Shown here one piece after another: positions 33,070 to 45,975 of a stretch of DNA of 64,000 nt (positions within the stretch are counted from its first letter, which is position 1; every line of letters starts with the position of its first letter). The notes below the pieces were generated by a model that saw only the letters and a program-made list of their open reading frames with translations, did not search any database and had not been told where the DNA came from. The position numbers and the translations under genes were made by a program. The stretch is from Amblyomma americanum. Taxonomy: Eukaryota > Arthropoda > Arachnida > Ixodida > Ixodidae. Where the stretch lies: the NCBI RefSeq assembly GCF_052857255.1, contig NC_135507.1, positions 72,820,330 to 72,884,329 of the forward strand. The letters run 5' to 3'.

Positions 33070-35090
33070 CAAAGACAGACACCGCAGAAGGCGGGGCGGC
33101 TTCCTGGCCCTACGGTAATGGGATCTATAGGAGCTCTCACCAATCTGGCGAGGGCTCCTTGTCACCGAGTGTATCTCTTGTTAAACCGTTGTCGTCGTTT
33201 TGGAATACACGGTTGTTGCGACGAGCGTATTGTCTTTTAAATTTTCTTCTCTTTCAGCTCTATTACTGTCTGCACGAGGCAGCATTTGTGGCTCAGCTTG
33301 AGCCACTGGGCAGTCCCCTGCACTTTCCTTTCGATTCTTCCAGAAGTCGCAACAGCCTAGACACCGCTGCGGGGATGGGTTGTGGTGGTGGTTACAAGTT
33401 TGCTGCCAGAAAATGAAAGGGATTAGTTGGGGCTGGGGCGAGTCCAGGGTGACCCCCGTCGGGGGCGACCTGTTGAGCTCGCGTGATGAGGGCCAACTGC
33501 GTTGTTTTTCTCGAACTGGCATGATCTTGTCCCATTCCCATTCCTCTGCTGAGTGACCTGGCAAGAGTGTCGTCGCGGTGAGTTTGCTAGCGCATTCACG
33601 TATTATATGGTGTTGCGGGGCATGCGTCCCGTCACAATTACGCGGGCAGGCAGGGTCGTATTCACCGTTTGTCATTAAATAATCGGTATGGACTAAAAAT
33701 GTCCTTTGTTTGCAGGCGTCTGAGTGATGTGGCTTGCACCCTGTCCAGGTCGGGGTCAGGGGTGAGATAGTGCATCTTAGCTCACAACATAGTTTGTAAT
33801 ATCCACGTATGAGCTAGGCGCCTCGGCGGGGGCTTCCGTTCCCGAGAGGTCTCTTATCCCACGGTTGGTTAAAAATAGGGCTACACGGTCCACCCCCTCG
33901 TTTTTGGAGTTACCCGCGTGAGCCGGAGCCTATACGAGATTGATGTTGTGACCGAGAGTTCGGTTGCGCAAAAAGGCATCGCGAGCGCGTTTACCAAGGT
34001 TATGGTGAAATTTTTTTTTTGAGTTGACAAAAAAAGAGCCTCTGATTTTTTGCCGAGCATTTCAACCCAACAGCTCCAAATATTTCTGGATTACATCTAT
34101 GGCTCTCTGAATTGTGCTGTCAATCTGTCCATCGCTGCCCCAGCTCACCCACAGCGTCAAATCATCCACATATATGGTGTGAAGGAGATTTGTGATTCCG
34201 TCCAGCTGCCCTGGAAGCCCATATTCGCTACATTAAACACGGTCGGAGAGAGAACGGTCCCTTGTGGCGTCCCTCTATTGCCCAATCAAATGTTTCTGAG
34301 TGACTGTCCGTCCAGACTGATGGTGGCAGTCCGATTTCAGAGGAAGCCCCTTACGTAGTTATATGCCTTGACTCCAAGAATAAGTGCGCTAAGGCTCTCA
34401 AGTATGGCCACGTGTTTAACACTATAGGAACCTTTGGAGACGTCCAGTCCCACATTGATCCTAGTATCAACAGTCTATTTATCGATCACCTGCTCCTTAA
34501 GGTGTAGCATGGCATCGCATGCCGATAGGTTTGATATGAAGCCTATCATGGTATTAGGATAAAGATAGTGATTTTCTATGAATCTAATCAGTCCAGTTTT
34601 GAATTACGTGATTCATCAATTTTTCAACGCAAGATGTGATGGAAACGATTCTAAGATGCTCAAAATTGAGCTTCTTCTCTGGCTTCGGAATGAAGAGCAG
34701 GTTCGCAGCTTTCCATGCTTTCTGTATCTCTGAATTGCCCCAGCATTCATGCATATTGGTTGTACGATTCCGAATGGAACTGTTGTCAAGATTCCTGAGC
34801 GTCCTGTGATGATTTTATCCGGCCCGGCAGCCGTTTTGTTTCTTAGGCGGTTGAGTTCGGCCCTCAATTTCCCGACAGTGATGGGACTGTGGAATTCCGG
34901 GTTTGCCATGCTCTCGTATTCAGGGAGACTCTCAGCTCCACAACTGGAAAAGAAACAGTCCCCCTTGCAAGGGTTGTGATAATAATGCTTTACATAATTT
35001 TGGTGATCTTTACCGTGTACTCATATCGCACAGCACACGGGAGCCTTTTGAGTTTCGATAATTATCGAAAGGTGGCCGGCACGTAATGTG
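33070..35090 (-). mobile_element. I-clade LINE, RT to 3' end, internally deleted
   Basis: Read leftward: the RT entry MANPEFHSPITVGKLRAELN and TAAGPDKI (~34909-34790), a decayed palm with RGTPQGTVLSP (~34270) and an intact catalytic IYVDDLTLW (~34160). After a deletion follows part of RNase H (GVDRVA, IRDLSGTEAPAEAPSSY, ~33890-33800). Then comes the C-terminal tail (GEYDPACPRNCDGTHAPQHH, CLGCCDFWKNRK, 33675-33181) and a 3' UTR matched in inverse orientation by 50270-50560. Several frameshifts and stops are present. Such elements copy themselves by target-primed reverse transcription. Confidence 0.85.
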
Positions 35091-36789
35091 TCTCCTCGAA
35101 CCTCCGCAACTGCCACCTCCAAATTCGTCGTCTGTGTGCTGGCCCTCCTCCTCATTCAGCTGCACCTAGTCCTCCAGGTCGGCACCATCCCCTTGTTCAC
35201 GCCACGCACATCCATTGTGTGGCATGAACCAGCTCCTAGTGACCACAACTTATGCTCAGCTGGACGATGGACTTATTCGACGGTTCAGTGCCACTGACTG
35301 GCGTTTTCTTAAAGCGTGTTTTCTTTTTGATTTCTCTGAAGATCCAAAGTGCAGATTGCTTCCTCCTGTTTTGAGATAGTCACCTTGGTCTTATTAGATA
35401 CCTTTAGCATAGCGCTAGCGCTCTCGCTTACCCCGCCACGATACTGCGCACGCGCAGATCGCCCTAGGAAGCTACATGGCGCAACGTTTTCATCAACCGC
35501 GTGCAAGCATGCCCCGTCGGGACCAATCACCGTGTGGGTACTGAGGAGCGCAACTCTCGCTCTGCTAAATGTACTTATGGACTTCCCTGCCCACCGAGAC
35601 TAAAACTTTGTGCTGAATCATACAAACATATTTCTGCACTTCTGGCGTCCACCACAGCAGGAGGCAGCTTATTTTGGTTATAGGGGTGAGGAAACCACGA
35701 GTGCACTGAGGGACTTATTCAGCGAAGATGACCGCTTGGGATTTGGCAGTGAAGAGCTCCGTGCGTAGTTTGCGGTTGAACTGAAGAGTACACAGTCTGC
35801 CCGCGCAACGGATATCGTGGCGGAAAGGATGCAATCGCAGGCAATAGCTACGATGTCTTGAGTTGACACTTTTATGAGCCTCTGGAAAATACAGTTGGCG
35901 ACATGACGGCGACCTACATTCTAGTATCTCGACACTGCAGTATCGGCAACACACAGGAAAATTTCGTGTCCTACCTCCAATGAAGGGGGGGGGGGGGGGG
36001 GGGCAGGGAATTCAAATCCAACTTCTTCTGGGTCAGTAGCCGATTCCCGAAGCCACTCACCTGCGGCGGTGGGTTCTTTTATTGTATGAAAGCCGCGGTG
36101 ATACGGCATAGATGTTCCCGCTTCAGAGGATGAACATCCTGCGCACTATTCCAGTATTTCTACCACCGCACACATCAAATTACTCGGGGATATACCCAAG
36201 ATATCCACGAATATTCAGACGTGGATCTCATTGAAGGACTATGTGAAAATGGCCCCAAAATATGGCTTATAAGTGTGGTCGACCATTTGTCTACCCATCC
36301 CTTTTAGCACCCTGGTCCCCGCAAAAACAGGAAGTCGGTTTTTTTTTTCGGCCGGAATATAGCAACGGTCTCCAACAAAAGTGGAACCGATGCCACTTTT
36401 TGGCAAGTGAGAAAGCGTGTTTGTTACGGTTGCCTAATTTTACATCTTGAAAACGCTGCGCGCAAAATTGTGGTGTCGCAAGTAGCGTAGTGAACTTACG
36501 TAATACACGAATGGCACCTAGTACACTTCTTCAGGAGGATACACGTGCAGAGAAATGTTTAAAGATTTGAAAAAAAAAAGCAATCACAGAGCAGATTAGT
36601 CTTAATATAGAGCATGATTTAGAGGAATGAGGTAGGCTCTCGTATCTTGTTCGTTATGACATAAAAATGTGGGTTCACAAGTGAAAGCTTTTAGATTAGG
36701 CGATGACTTAAATGTGCGCAACACCATACTGCTGATTCAAGGAAATGCACCTTGCAACTCAATTCTCGGCCTGGGTATCTGATTTCATG
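35091..36789. other. No supported gene; poly-G run
   Basis: Contains a G homopolymer (35987-36003) and unrecognised sequence. Open frames of 60-84 codons here look like chance. Confidence 0.4.
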
Positions 36790-37620
<831 letters not shown>

Positions 37621-40446
37621 AAGATAATTTAGAGTTAGTCTTCTAAATCAGGAGTCTTTTAAGGCAGTGACGCTGAAAGTATGCGAGTTGTCTGAAAATA
37701 CAATGAAGATAGCGTAAGGATTTCGGAAGCGTTTAACAAACTTATATACCACACTTCTTACAACTGGTAAGGAAGTAAAACTGCAAAAGGGTAAAAAATA
37801 GGCATATTGCAGGAAAATCTTGTATGTGGTACACGTGAGCAATTTATACCAAGGTGTACGTGGGAAACAATACAATTCTCGAATTAAAACATATTTAGCC
37901 CGTGTGGCTTCTCGCATGAAAAATAAATAAATGCGCGAAATAGTAATAAAGGAGGTGATTGAAACGTGTGAGCATAGCGTACACCGCACTATCGCAATGT
38001 CTTACAAACGTTAAGTCGAATCTCTAGCAGCTCAACCGTATATATATTGGTACCTTGCCGATTGTTAGTGGTCAGTATGTGAGGTCTCTGAATCGTAACG
38101 AACATCTTCTCCGTGGAATCCCATAGGGTGTTTTCATTCAAATGAGAAGTTTGAGCTTCTGGCACACGCAGTTAACCCGAAGACAATGCGTTTAGCTTCA
38201 ACATCTTACAGACGCAGCACATTGCATACGAGCAGTGTTCTCTGCCGATATATTTGCGTGCCTTTTCTGTTCGCACCCACAAATTAACAACGTCTGCAAT
38301 CTTGACATGAACGCCGTCATTGAAAGTACAGCACCTGGAAACCGTGCCTCTGAAATAGAAAGAACCAGTAAGAGCAAATAAATAATTTTTCTTGCTCTTA
38401 AAACCTTGTCGTTCGTAGTCGAGCTATATTTAACCATTTCGCTTTATTGATTTATACGTCCAGGGCAAGTCAAAAGTTGCGAAAACCCCGAAGCTCAAAA
38501 TCTCAGTATAAGTAAGGAGAAGTATCATTTTCACCTCTGAGAGCCTTGAGAGCCTTAAAGACATCCTAAGTGTCAGGATATAGTGCTGAAAAGCAGACCC
38601 TGTGACCTGGTAACTTTTGACCAACCCTGTACAAGGTGAGTCCAAAGTTGTTAGGCCACAAAGCAGTGCCTTTGAGCAGTGCAGTCGGACATATACAACA
38701 AACTTAAATTTCAAATTCTCTAAGGCGGTACGAAATGTGTCGTTCTCACTTGTAAAGAGCTTAATACTTTCACAGCTGTCGCAAGTGCCAGAATGAGGTC
38801 CTGAATACACCTAGTGGCCTGGGAGCTTTTGGCGCACCGTGTACATGATTCCCCAAAGACACGATCATTACAGAAACATCACTGCAGTGCAAACCATGCT
38901 ATCAAAATCTCATCACACTAGTAGCAAGTCGGATTATATGAGCAAACGCCGCTCCAATATTTCGCAAAGAAAGCATGGTTGGTTCATGAAGGAGTGTCTT
39001 CCGAGAGCGCATGACAGAACTTCACGGCGCCACGACCCTTATCAACGAGCCCTCTTTACCGCCGCCAACACTGCATCAGCGTTGGACTTAAGAGCGTTAG
39101 CTAAGAGAGCTTCAAGTGTTTAGATCGGGGTGTTAGATCGGGGTGCTCACCAAACGTGGAGAAGACAAAATACAAACTTCTGAGGGCATTTTGTTTCGGA
39201 AACATTCGTTCTAAGATACAAGCAGCGTCATCTACTTCAAAGATTTTGCACTACTATTGCGATTTACAGCCACCTTCGCTATATCCGGTATGTTTCCTGC
39301 TTATATATCAGTTAACGAATTTTATAAACGTGTGCATTACAACAAGATGAATTGTTTGACTGCATGCGGAACCCTCTGCGACAAACGATTAGGCCTTATG
39401 GCTGTCTGGAAGTCCCGAAATGCACGGTTTGGGGCGAAAAGGTCGTCGGTGTGAATCCCACACATATTTTGGGCTTCATCTAAATATTTATTTTATCCTC
39501 AGGAACATGACAAGTCAAATGACACCACTTCGATCGTTATGCATCAAACGGGTGGCCCCCAAATTTGATGCAAATGGGGGTCCCCGGGGTTCCACTTCGA
39601 TAGCCGCTATACTGGCATATGTAAAACGGATCGAAGGTATCTGTGACAACTGAAACTCTACGCGCCCGCTGTTGCTATGTGATATAGTGTGGTAACTGTC
39701 TTGGCTAATTTGACCTTCCCTGCAGACAGACGTGTCCTTGACAAACGTAAGTAGCAAGAGCTGACGCTCTTAAAACTGAAACGCGCGGAAAAATGATATC
39801 GGGGTTGCTTTGAACATTTATACAGAGAACTGCGTGCATGTACACACATGCTGCCTTTGTGTAGCCGGATGGTTATGGCGAGTAATTTTCCCTGATTGAC
39901 GATTAACGACATTCTTTTCCGCGACGCATAGAAGTGTCCTTGGTTTTTTCTGCGCATATAGTAGTAGCGGTACATTATGTTACATGGCTTGAACATGTCA
40001 CAGAAGCCAAGAGGACACTGACTTTCAGTAGCACCATTCGACTTGCGCACACCGATTGGTGTGCAGGCGCTGTCGTGGCTGCAGCTACATGCCGCCACCG
40101 GAAGAGCGTGCGGATACGCAGGCACCGCTGGCGTCGCCGCTTGTGCATACAGCTTTTTGGGCTTTCAAAGCCGCATTATACTCTTGAGCATGCACTACTT
40201 TCGTCACATTGTCATGTGGGAACAGAAGGGAATTAGGTGAGTGCTCGAGCAGTGCCTCTCCTCTAAGCCAATTCTCGTTCGGTGGAGAGCCAGGTCGCGG
40301 GAAGCGAGTTGAAAACTCGATTCGCCAATGTGAATGAGCACTTCATTTCGCTCGGTGCCCGTCACCAACAGACCAGAGCACCTCGCATCCTCTTCGCGAC
40401 TCGCCACAGTGAACGCGCTTTGAAGCATCTTTGGTCAATTTGATCC
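37621..40446. other. No supported gene; unrecognised sequence
   Basis: AT-rich, with scattered open frames up to 155 codons (minus strand 39658-40125) and 126 codons (minus strand 38430-38810). Neither has recognisable motifs, and codon use is not gene-like. No repeats shared with other parts of the window were noticed. Confidence 0.4.
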
Positions 40447-40968
40447 TATCGCTGTCACACGACCGCACGACAGTATTTCTAGAATTCTGCAGTAAAATAA
40501 TTACCCTCACCAGGAATCTGTCGTATGACGCATCCCACGATAGGTATCTATCGCGCGGCATATCCCACGACAAGCTGTTGTGTCGCGCGACAGGCCGCAC
40601 TACAGGTACTTTTGTCGCGTGAAAAGAGGCGCGCTAGAAGTCGGTCGCGCGACTGAACCCTCGACAGGCAACTTTGCTGAGGCACGCAATCTCTGTCGCG
40701 CGGCACGACTCACACTGTCGCGTGACAGCACCTGCGACAGAAACCTGTCGCGCGACAAATGCTGCGACAGGGACCTTCTTCGCACGACAAAATGCAGGAA
40801 AGATGTCTGTCGTGCGGCAGAACCTACTACAAACAACTTTGTCGCGCGAAAGAACCCACGACACGAAGCTTGTCGCACGACACAAGGCACGTCAAGAGAG
40901 CTTGTCTTGCGACACAAAATTGTGTCGCGCGACAGATGCGCGACAGAAAATTCTGTCGTGCGTTTTGA
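40447..40968. repeat. 31-bp-period array of the palindrome TGTCGCGCGACA
   Basis: About 15 copies of a dyad-symmetric core (TGTCGCGCGACA and variants) start at 40519, 40549, 40581, 40613, 40643, 40674, 40694, 40716, 40746, 40778, 40809, 40840, 40871, 40903, 40923 and 40954. Most steps are 30-32 bases; 40674-40694, 40694-40716 and 40903-40923 are 20-22. Within a unit a second half-site CGACAG usually follows about 19-20 bases after the core start. Units are diverged, and the array is open in several frames on both strands only because TAA/TAG are rare in the motif. No match to any transposon in the window. Confidence 0.85.
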
Positions 40969-41159
40969 TCGGGATGGCTAGAATGTCTAAGGCAGGTGGT
41001 CCTCAGAGAGCAATCTAGGAGACAGATGGACACCTATGACACGGGACCTTGCGGCGTCATCGCAACCTGCCCACCAGAAAATGAGCAAGCTGCCCACCGC
41101 GCCTGGTTGTAGTTAAATTACTGATTCGTCGCTCGGAAAGAGGAACCTGGGTCGCACAA

Positions 41160-42120
41160 GGCCCACCGCTGGGAGCATCTGCCATCGCAGGGCAGTGGCG
41201 CATTGCTTAACCGCTGCACCAAAGCGCCAGGAGTGGTGTGAGGACTTCCACTACGTGGACGCCTCCGGCCCTCACCATGGGGGATGGTACACGGCCGCGG
41301 TAGTTCACAACAGCAACACAGTTAACAGCCTCACTTTCAGAGCCCGCAGTGCAGCACAAGCAGAAGAGGTCGCGATTGCTCTCGCGGCCTCACATTCCAA
41401 TTCAAAATACATAATCACCGACTCGCGAGGGGCCTGTCGGAACGTCGAACAAGGCTGCACTCCCTTCCTAGCCTATCGAATATACCAAAATTGCATACGG
41501 GATACAGACCCCGCACACCGTCACCTCATATGGGCCCCTGCTCATCAGGGATTGCCAGGAAACGAGGCAGCAGACGCATCCGCCCGCTCTGTCACCGGGC
41601 TGTTTTCTCCTCCCCACCTGATCAGGAACCCGATGTTAATTCGGTCTATACGTTCAAAAATATCGCAACCTACTATCAAGATAGCCATCGCCTTTACCCT
41701 AGCCCATGTAAAGGCCTTAAGAAGGCGGATGAGCGGCTCCTTCTCCGCCTCTTCACCAATACATTGCTGTGCCCGGCAGCCCTAAAACATTTCGACCCCT
41801 CCTTTAGCGGCAACTGCCCGCACTGTAGCGCGGTGTCTTCGGACTCCTATCACATGGTGTGAGCCTGCCCCTCCAACCCGGCCATTCCCCCATCCCCAAC
41901 CCAACCCGGGAAGACTGGGAGGCGACCCTGCTCGGCTGCCACGACTTACAGGCCCAACAAGCCTTAGCCGGGCGCGCCCGGGCGGCGGCTACCGCCACTG
42001 GTGTCCCAAACTAGGGACCTCCACCTAGTGTTTCTAAGGATCGGTCCCTTACGGGCTGATCCAAACACCTCCTGTCCGTTCTGAATAAATGTTTTCACCA
42101 CCACTACCACCACCACCACG
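41160..42120 (+). mobile_element. I-clade LINE 3' part: RNase H and C-terminal tail, ending in a CCA repeat
   Basis: The RNase H domain is well kept: FHYVDASGPHHGGWY (first Asp), AEEVAIALAASH (Glu), KYIITDSRGACRNV (second Asp) and HLIWAPAHQGLPGNEAADAS (His/Asp). A frameshift near 41640 moves the tail into the frame with LLLRLFTNTLLCPAALKHFD and CPHCSAVSSDSYHMV, and then to ALAGRARAAATATGVPN. AATAAATG (42085) and a CCACCA tract (42097-42118) mark the 3' end. RNase H removes element RNA during reverse transcription. The element is 5'-truncated. Confidence 0.88.
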
Positions 42121-42690
42121 GATTTATGATTGTGAAGAAGAGTGACCTTATGCATTGGTTTGGTTATGGTGTCCTCTGGTCGACACCTTAACCTCTGTCC
42201 CGTAAATGAGCAAATATCGTACGGCTCTTTATTGGAATGAAATATAACCGTTAATAAAGTGGTGTGATTCTATAAAACAAAGTTTAGTGCGGCCACCTGC
42301 AATGTCTTGCGCCTATTATATTAAGAAACACTGTTCGAAAACCACACACCGCAAACAGAGCCGATGCACAACTGCCAAGGCACTCCATGTAATGGTATTC
42401 AGTGGCCAAAAAAGTAATTGATTAGCAGAAAGTTTTAGTAAGTTAGCTTAAAGACTTTTTTTTTTAAAGCATGCCTGCAGCCTCGATTACGCTCTGTTAC
42501 AGTTGTTGCAGTGAAATATTCATCAGGTCGTTGAAAGCAATTAAGATTTGAGAAGAATAATGATTACTTTCGTTGTTTCTTTAATATATTGGAGTTGTAT
42601 AGCGCGCGTATGAAGAAAAAGGGTTTTCTGTACGACGTCAGTGCATGCACATTTATTTCCTCTCGTATTTGAAAAAAAGAAGCTTGGTTT
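42121..42690. other. No supported gene
   Basis: AT-rich sequence directly after the LINE 3' tail; nothing recognised. Confidence 0.4.
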
Positions 42691-43050
42691 TCAGGAAAGG
42701 AAGTAGCACATTAACTGCCTTAAATGTCTCGGTGGACACCCGAAAAACGCCGTTGGGGAAGGGGTAAAGGAAAGAGTGAAAGAACAAAACAATGGAGGTC
42801 TCTTAACCTTCGCTTTAAGAGTGGGACGCGACATCATATTGCACGGTTGCTAAGGGGTCCACGGAACGCCATCGCCCTTTCGACACGACGCGGGGCCCGT
42901 TGTACAATTTAAGGAAAGAACGCCTGTCTCACATACCTAACCTGGCCGTAAGGGAAGGAAGATGAAATGAAAATTGGTTTTAAGGAAAGGAAATAACGCC
43001 TGTCTCACATTTCTCTCTGGACACCCGATTCATGCCGTAATGAATTTAAA
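42690..43050 (-). repeat. Degenerate Ruka-like SINE tail fragments (two or more)
   Basis: Two stretches read TTGGTTTTCAGGAAAGGAAG (~42686) and ATTGGTTTTAAGGAAAGGAA (~42970). Each is followed by diverged forms of the GTCTCACAT...GGACACC and CCGTAAGGGAAGG blocks, i.e. the minus-strand reading of the SINE tail. They are older or belong to a sister subfamily; neither has a recognisable tRNA head. Confidence 0.5.
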
Positions 43051-43093
43051 AACACTGTATTCACTAGACGCGCTTCTGTTCATTCCAAACCTT

Positions 43094-43301
43094 CGAGCTG
43101 GCGTGGGAAAGTGCATGTTAGCATGCTCGTCTCACACTCCGGAGGCCCTGGTTCGATTCCCCAACTCGCCCTATTTCCTGCACGGTTTTATTTATTAATC
43201 CGTTTCGCATTTTGCGCTCACGGCCAAGGCCGCCGACACCGGCGACACCGGCTTTTCTGCGACACGGGGCCCTTAACGCTATCCCATTAAAAAAAAAAAG
43301 A
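43094..43301 (+). repeat. Second tRNA-derived SINE family with tRNA-like head and A-rich tail
   Basis: Bases 43094-43100 (CGAGCTG) and 43162-43168 (CAACTCG) can pair as an acceptor stem, and GGTTCGATTCC gives a B box, so 43094-43168 has a tRNA-like fold. The body contains GACACCGGCTTTTCTGCGAC followed by a CATTAAAA end and an A run (43290-43299). A truncated copy of the body lies at 48425-48515. It is SINE rather than tRNA because of the fused body and poor anticodon arm. Confidence 0.6.
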
Positions 43302-43302
43302 T

Positions 43303-43486
43303 GCCGTTGTGGAGGTCTCGGGGTAATTTCGACCAGCTGGGGTCTTTAACGTGCACTGACGTCGCACAGTACACGCGTGCCCTAGCGTTTCGCCTCCATC
43401 GAAACGCGGCTGCTGCGGTCGGGTTCGAACCCGGGTGCTTCTGCATCAGAAGCCGAGTGCTCTATCCACTGAGTAACCACGGCTTT
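43303..43486 (-). repeat. Ruka-type SINE, head and core
   Basis: Minus orientation: tRNA-like head (GGTTACTCAGTGGATAGAGC, B box GGGTTCGAACCCG) at ~43425-43483, then the core through the TTTCGACCAGCTGGGGTC box to ~43303. The tail is missing or replaced by the adjoining A run of the neighbouring SINE. Confidence 0.8.
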
Positions 43487-43619
43487 TTTTTTGTCATCAT
43501 TGCCTGTTTCAAAAGTTTACAACAGATCAGAAACATGTTCTGCGCTACATTCTCAAACATCAAGAGCGGACATGCGTTTCACTCACGTGAAAAAATCAAA
43601 ACTTATTCAAAGAACACAA

Positions 43620-44460
43620 CTCTCCCATTAACTCGATAACTTCATGTCCAGAACATAGCTCCTTGTGCACTTCACGCAGCTTAAGTATGTTTTCTATGGA
43701 GCAATCTCGGACAAACCGAGCATCTTCATCGCAGTATCGCACAGCAATCCTGCTTCGCCAAATGCTGTGCCGGCCAAGAAGGAAAGTTACATCGTATTTA
43801 TAAAGTCCGGCTCAACGCCCACGAATCGTATCACATACGGCGTCAAGGGTAAGTCCTTATTGTACGCTGGAGAACGTCCCATAAGAGCAGCGCCTTTCAG
43901 TAATCAATAAAGACGTGTTCTATTGACTCTGGTTTGTAACATAAAAAGCAGTCAGCACCCCGTGGTAAAAACAATTCCTTGTCCTCCATCTGTTTAAACC
44001 GGCAACGTACCGGTGTGCAACTTGAAGAAAAACGTCTTCACACCCGCTGGCACTACCATTTTCCTTACTCTTTTTAAAACATGTCCTCCCTGGCCTCCAC
44101 TACACAGAGATCGATATATGAGCTAGGGGAGACACAGTCAAGCAAATCTTTTAGCAATTTCTTACGCCTGACATTTGAAAGGTATCGCTAACTGAACCGA
44201 GCATTTAGATATCGGAAAGCAAAGACCACTTCTTTCAAAAATCTAATTGCACTGCATCGCATCCCGTCTACAGTGGAAATAACACAGTTTGGAAAGCCGA
44301 AGAAAGCCTCACTTGAATAAAATTTCTCAGGAAAGGGTCGCGTTGATCTCGAAGAAACAAATCTTGACACCACCTGCCTCAGGTACAACTGTGGCAAAGA
44401 AAGACTCCCTTTGGTCAAACGCAGATATAAATTATCACGTTTAGTCCTCTCTCAAGAGGA
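43620..44460 (-). mobile_element. L1/Tx1-like LINE C-terminal fragment
   Basis: Leftward frames carry LYLRQVVSRFVSSR, FYSSEAFFGFPNCVIS, GMRCSAIRFLKEVVFAFRYL, then (in other frames) VRRKKLLKDLLDCVSPSSYI and PESIEHVFID, with LLLWDVLQRT. This tail is typical of tick L1/Tx1-type ORF2 proteins, after the RT. Several frameshifts. It could belong to the same family as the element at 59766-63840, whose 3' part is missing. Confidence 0.7.
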
Positions 44461-44597
44461 CTACCAAACAAAAACTGAGCCACCACGGCAGGTAACGTGT
44501 TCGGCATGAAAACTTGTTTTTAGGAAGGGTAAAGGAGTATCCTGTAGAAGTAAGCCAGTTATATTGCATCCTTTCATGTCCTAAAAAAAAAGAGCGC

Positions 44598-44777
44598 AGT
44601 AATTTGGAAAGGAAATGGCGCAGTATCTATCACATCTCGGCAGGAACCTGAACCGCACCCTAAGAGAAGAGATAAAGAAGAGACGGACAGAATAAAGGAA
44701 GAAAGGAATACTGTAGTGGAGAGCTCCGGAATAATTTCGACCACCTGACATCGCACAGCTCACGGCCGCCTTTGTGA
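44598..44777 (-). repeat. Ruka-type SINE, tail and partial core
   Basis: Minus orientation: tail (TTTGGAAAGGAAATGGCGCA) at 44603, body, and CTCCGGAATAATTTCGACCA to ~44746, then a short piece of the core. The tRNA head is gone and the copy breaks off into the LINE at ~44778. Confidence 0.75.
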
Positions 44778-45890
44778 CGTTTGTGACGAGATGGGCATCT
44801 CGGAGTTCCCGATAGGTGTTGACCACCCCCAGGTCCAAGAAACGGTGGTTAGATGTGGTAATGGGAAGGTCAAGAGACCGTTTGATTACTTTGCTGTGCA
44901 TTACTTCGAGTTGGTCCTCGTCGTGTGTGCGCATGTGAAGGTAGGAGGTTGAGTAGAGAATTCTACTCGTTACAAAGGCATGTACCAGCCACAAAGCATC
45001 TTTGCTTCGTAAACCTCCACGCTTGTTGGAGACTCGCCGGACAATACGGCCCACCTGATCACCATACATGCGGAGTTTTGCGAGTGTTGTGTCCGGTCTG
45101 CGTTGCTGGTGAATAAAGAGACCGAGGATGCAGATCTCTTTGGCCTCTCTAATCGGACCCGTAGGGAGTGTGAGGTGAATTGAAGTGTCGCCCCGAGGAG
45201 AGGTTCGAATGTGGACAAATTCTGATTTGGTGGGAGAACACTGGAGATGTCTGCAGCGTAAGTGGCCACTGCCTCCGCTGCTTGTTGTAGGCAGGTCTAC
45301 ATGTGTCCGAGATTGCCTTCTGTTGCCCAGATAGAGATATCAACCGCACATAGGGCATATCGGATGCCGGGCATGGAGCTTAATTTTGCGGGAAGGATTT
45401 TCCTTGCGAGGTTGAAGAGTATGGGAGATAAAACCGCACGCTGTGTTGTACCCCGGGAACCGATAGTATAGGGTCCATGTTCCTTGTCTTGAATTCGAAA
45501 GTTAGCCTGTCGAACCGTGAGAAATTGCCAGATGTATCGGTATGTATTCTGACCACAGTAGGTATTTCATGTATCACATTATCAAAGGCTCCTTTGAAAC
45601 CCAAGGCCACGACTACCTTGTCATTGTAGGGAGTTCTTTGGGCTCTAATATGCCATGATGGAGTTGTAGAAGGATGTCTTGTGCGGATTTCTGTGGTCGG
45701 AAACCAAACATGGTGTCTGAAAAAGTGTGATGTGTTTCGAGGTAAGCGGACAACCTGTCTCGCACCATACCCTCCATCAGCTTGCCGACACAAGATGTGA
45801 GGGCGATAGGGCGCGGGTGCTCCCCATAAATTGTATTGCCTTCCTTGGGAGTAAACGTCACTAATACCGTTTTTCATGCCGGGGGGGGGG
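44778..45890 (-). mobile_element. I-clade LINE reverse transcriptase fragment with destroyed catalytic box
   Basis: Leftward: MTFTPKEGNTIYGEHPRPIA and LTSCVGKLMEGMVRDRLSAY (45861-45760), MFGFRPQKSAQDILLQLHHG, then VVALGFKGAFDNVIHE (first Asp region, Asp replaced by Phe/Gly context). Next come AVLSPILFNLARKILPAKL (~45410) and a catalytic box that reads CAVD where YADD is expected. The thumb and connector follow with LVHAFVTSRILYSTSYLHMR and TYRELRDAHLVTNVTKA. Many frameshifts. It lies between two SINE copies in opposite orientation. Confidence 0.82.
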
Positions 45891-45899
45891 GGGGGGGGA
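45881..45899. repeat. Poly-G tract
   Basis: A run of about 19 G bases at the 5' edge of the LINE fragment; such a tract is prone to length errors in assembly. Confidence 0.9.
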
Positions 45900-45975
45900 G
45901 GAGGAATCTCTCCAAGCCAGATATGGCTGAATCCAAGGAGGGTACGATAGGCTGCATCCGGATGGTTCGTCAGGG

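Noticed and set aside
38430..38810. 126-codon minus-strand frame as a host gene
   Set aside because: No motif, no splice context and AT-rich composition; likely chance.
40447..40968. CRISPR-like array
   Set aside because: The units are diverged, the spacers are short and not unique, and the window is eukaryotic.
40580..40981. Overlapping open frames on both strands of the 31-bp array, as a possible repeat protein
   Set aside because: Openness follows from the stop-poor motif. The 31-base period is not a multiple of three, so no constant peptide repeat results.
43094..43168. Functional tRNA gene
   Set aside because: An acceptor stem and B box can be drawn, but the anticodon arm is poor and the sequence runs into a SINE body with an A-rich tail.
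44581..45069. 162-codon minus-strand frame as a separate gene
   Set aside because: It is the RT thumb and connector of an I-clade LINE running on into SINE sequence.
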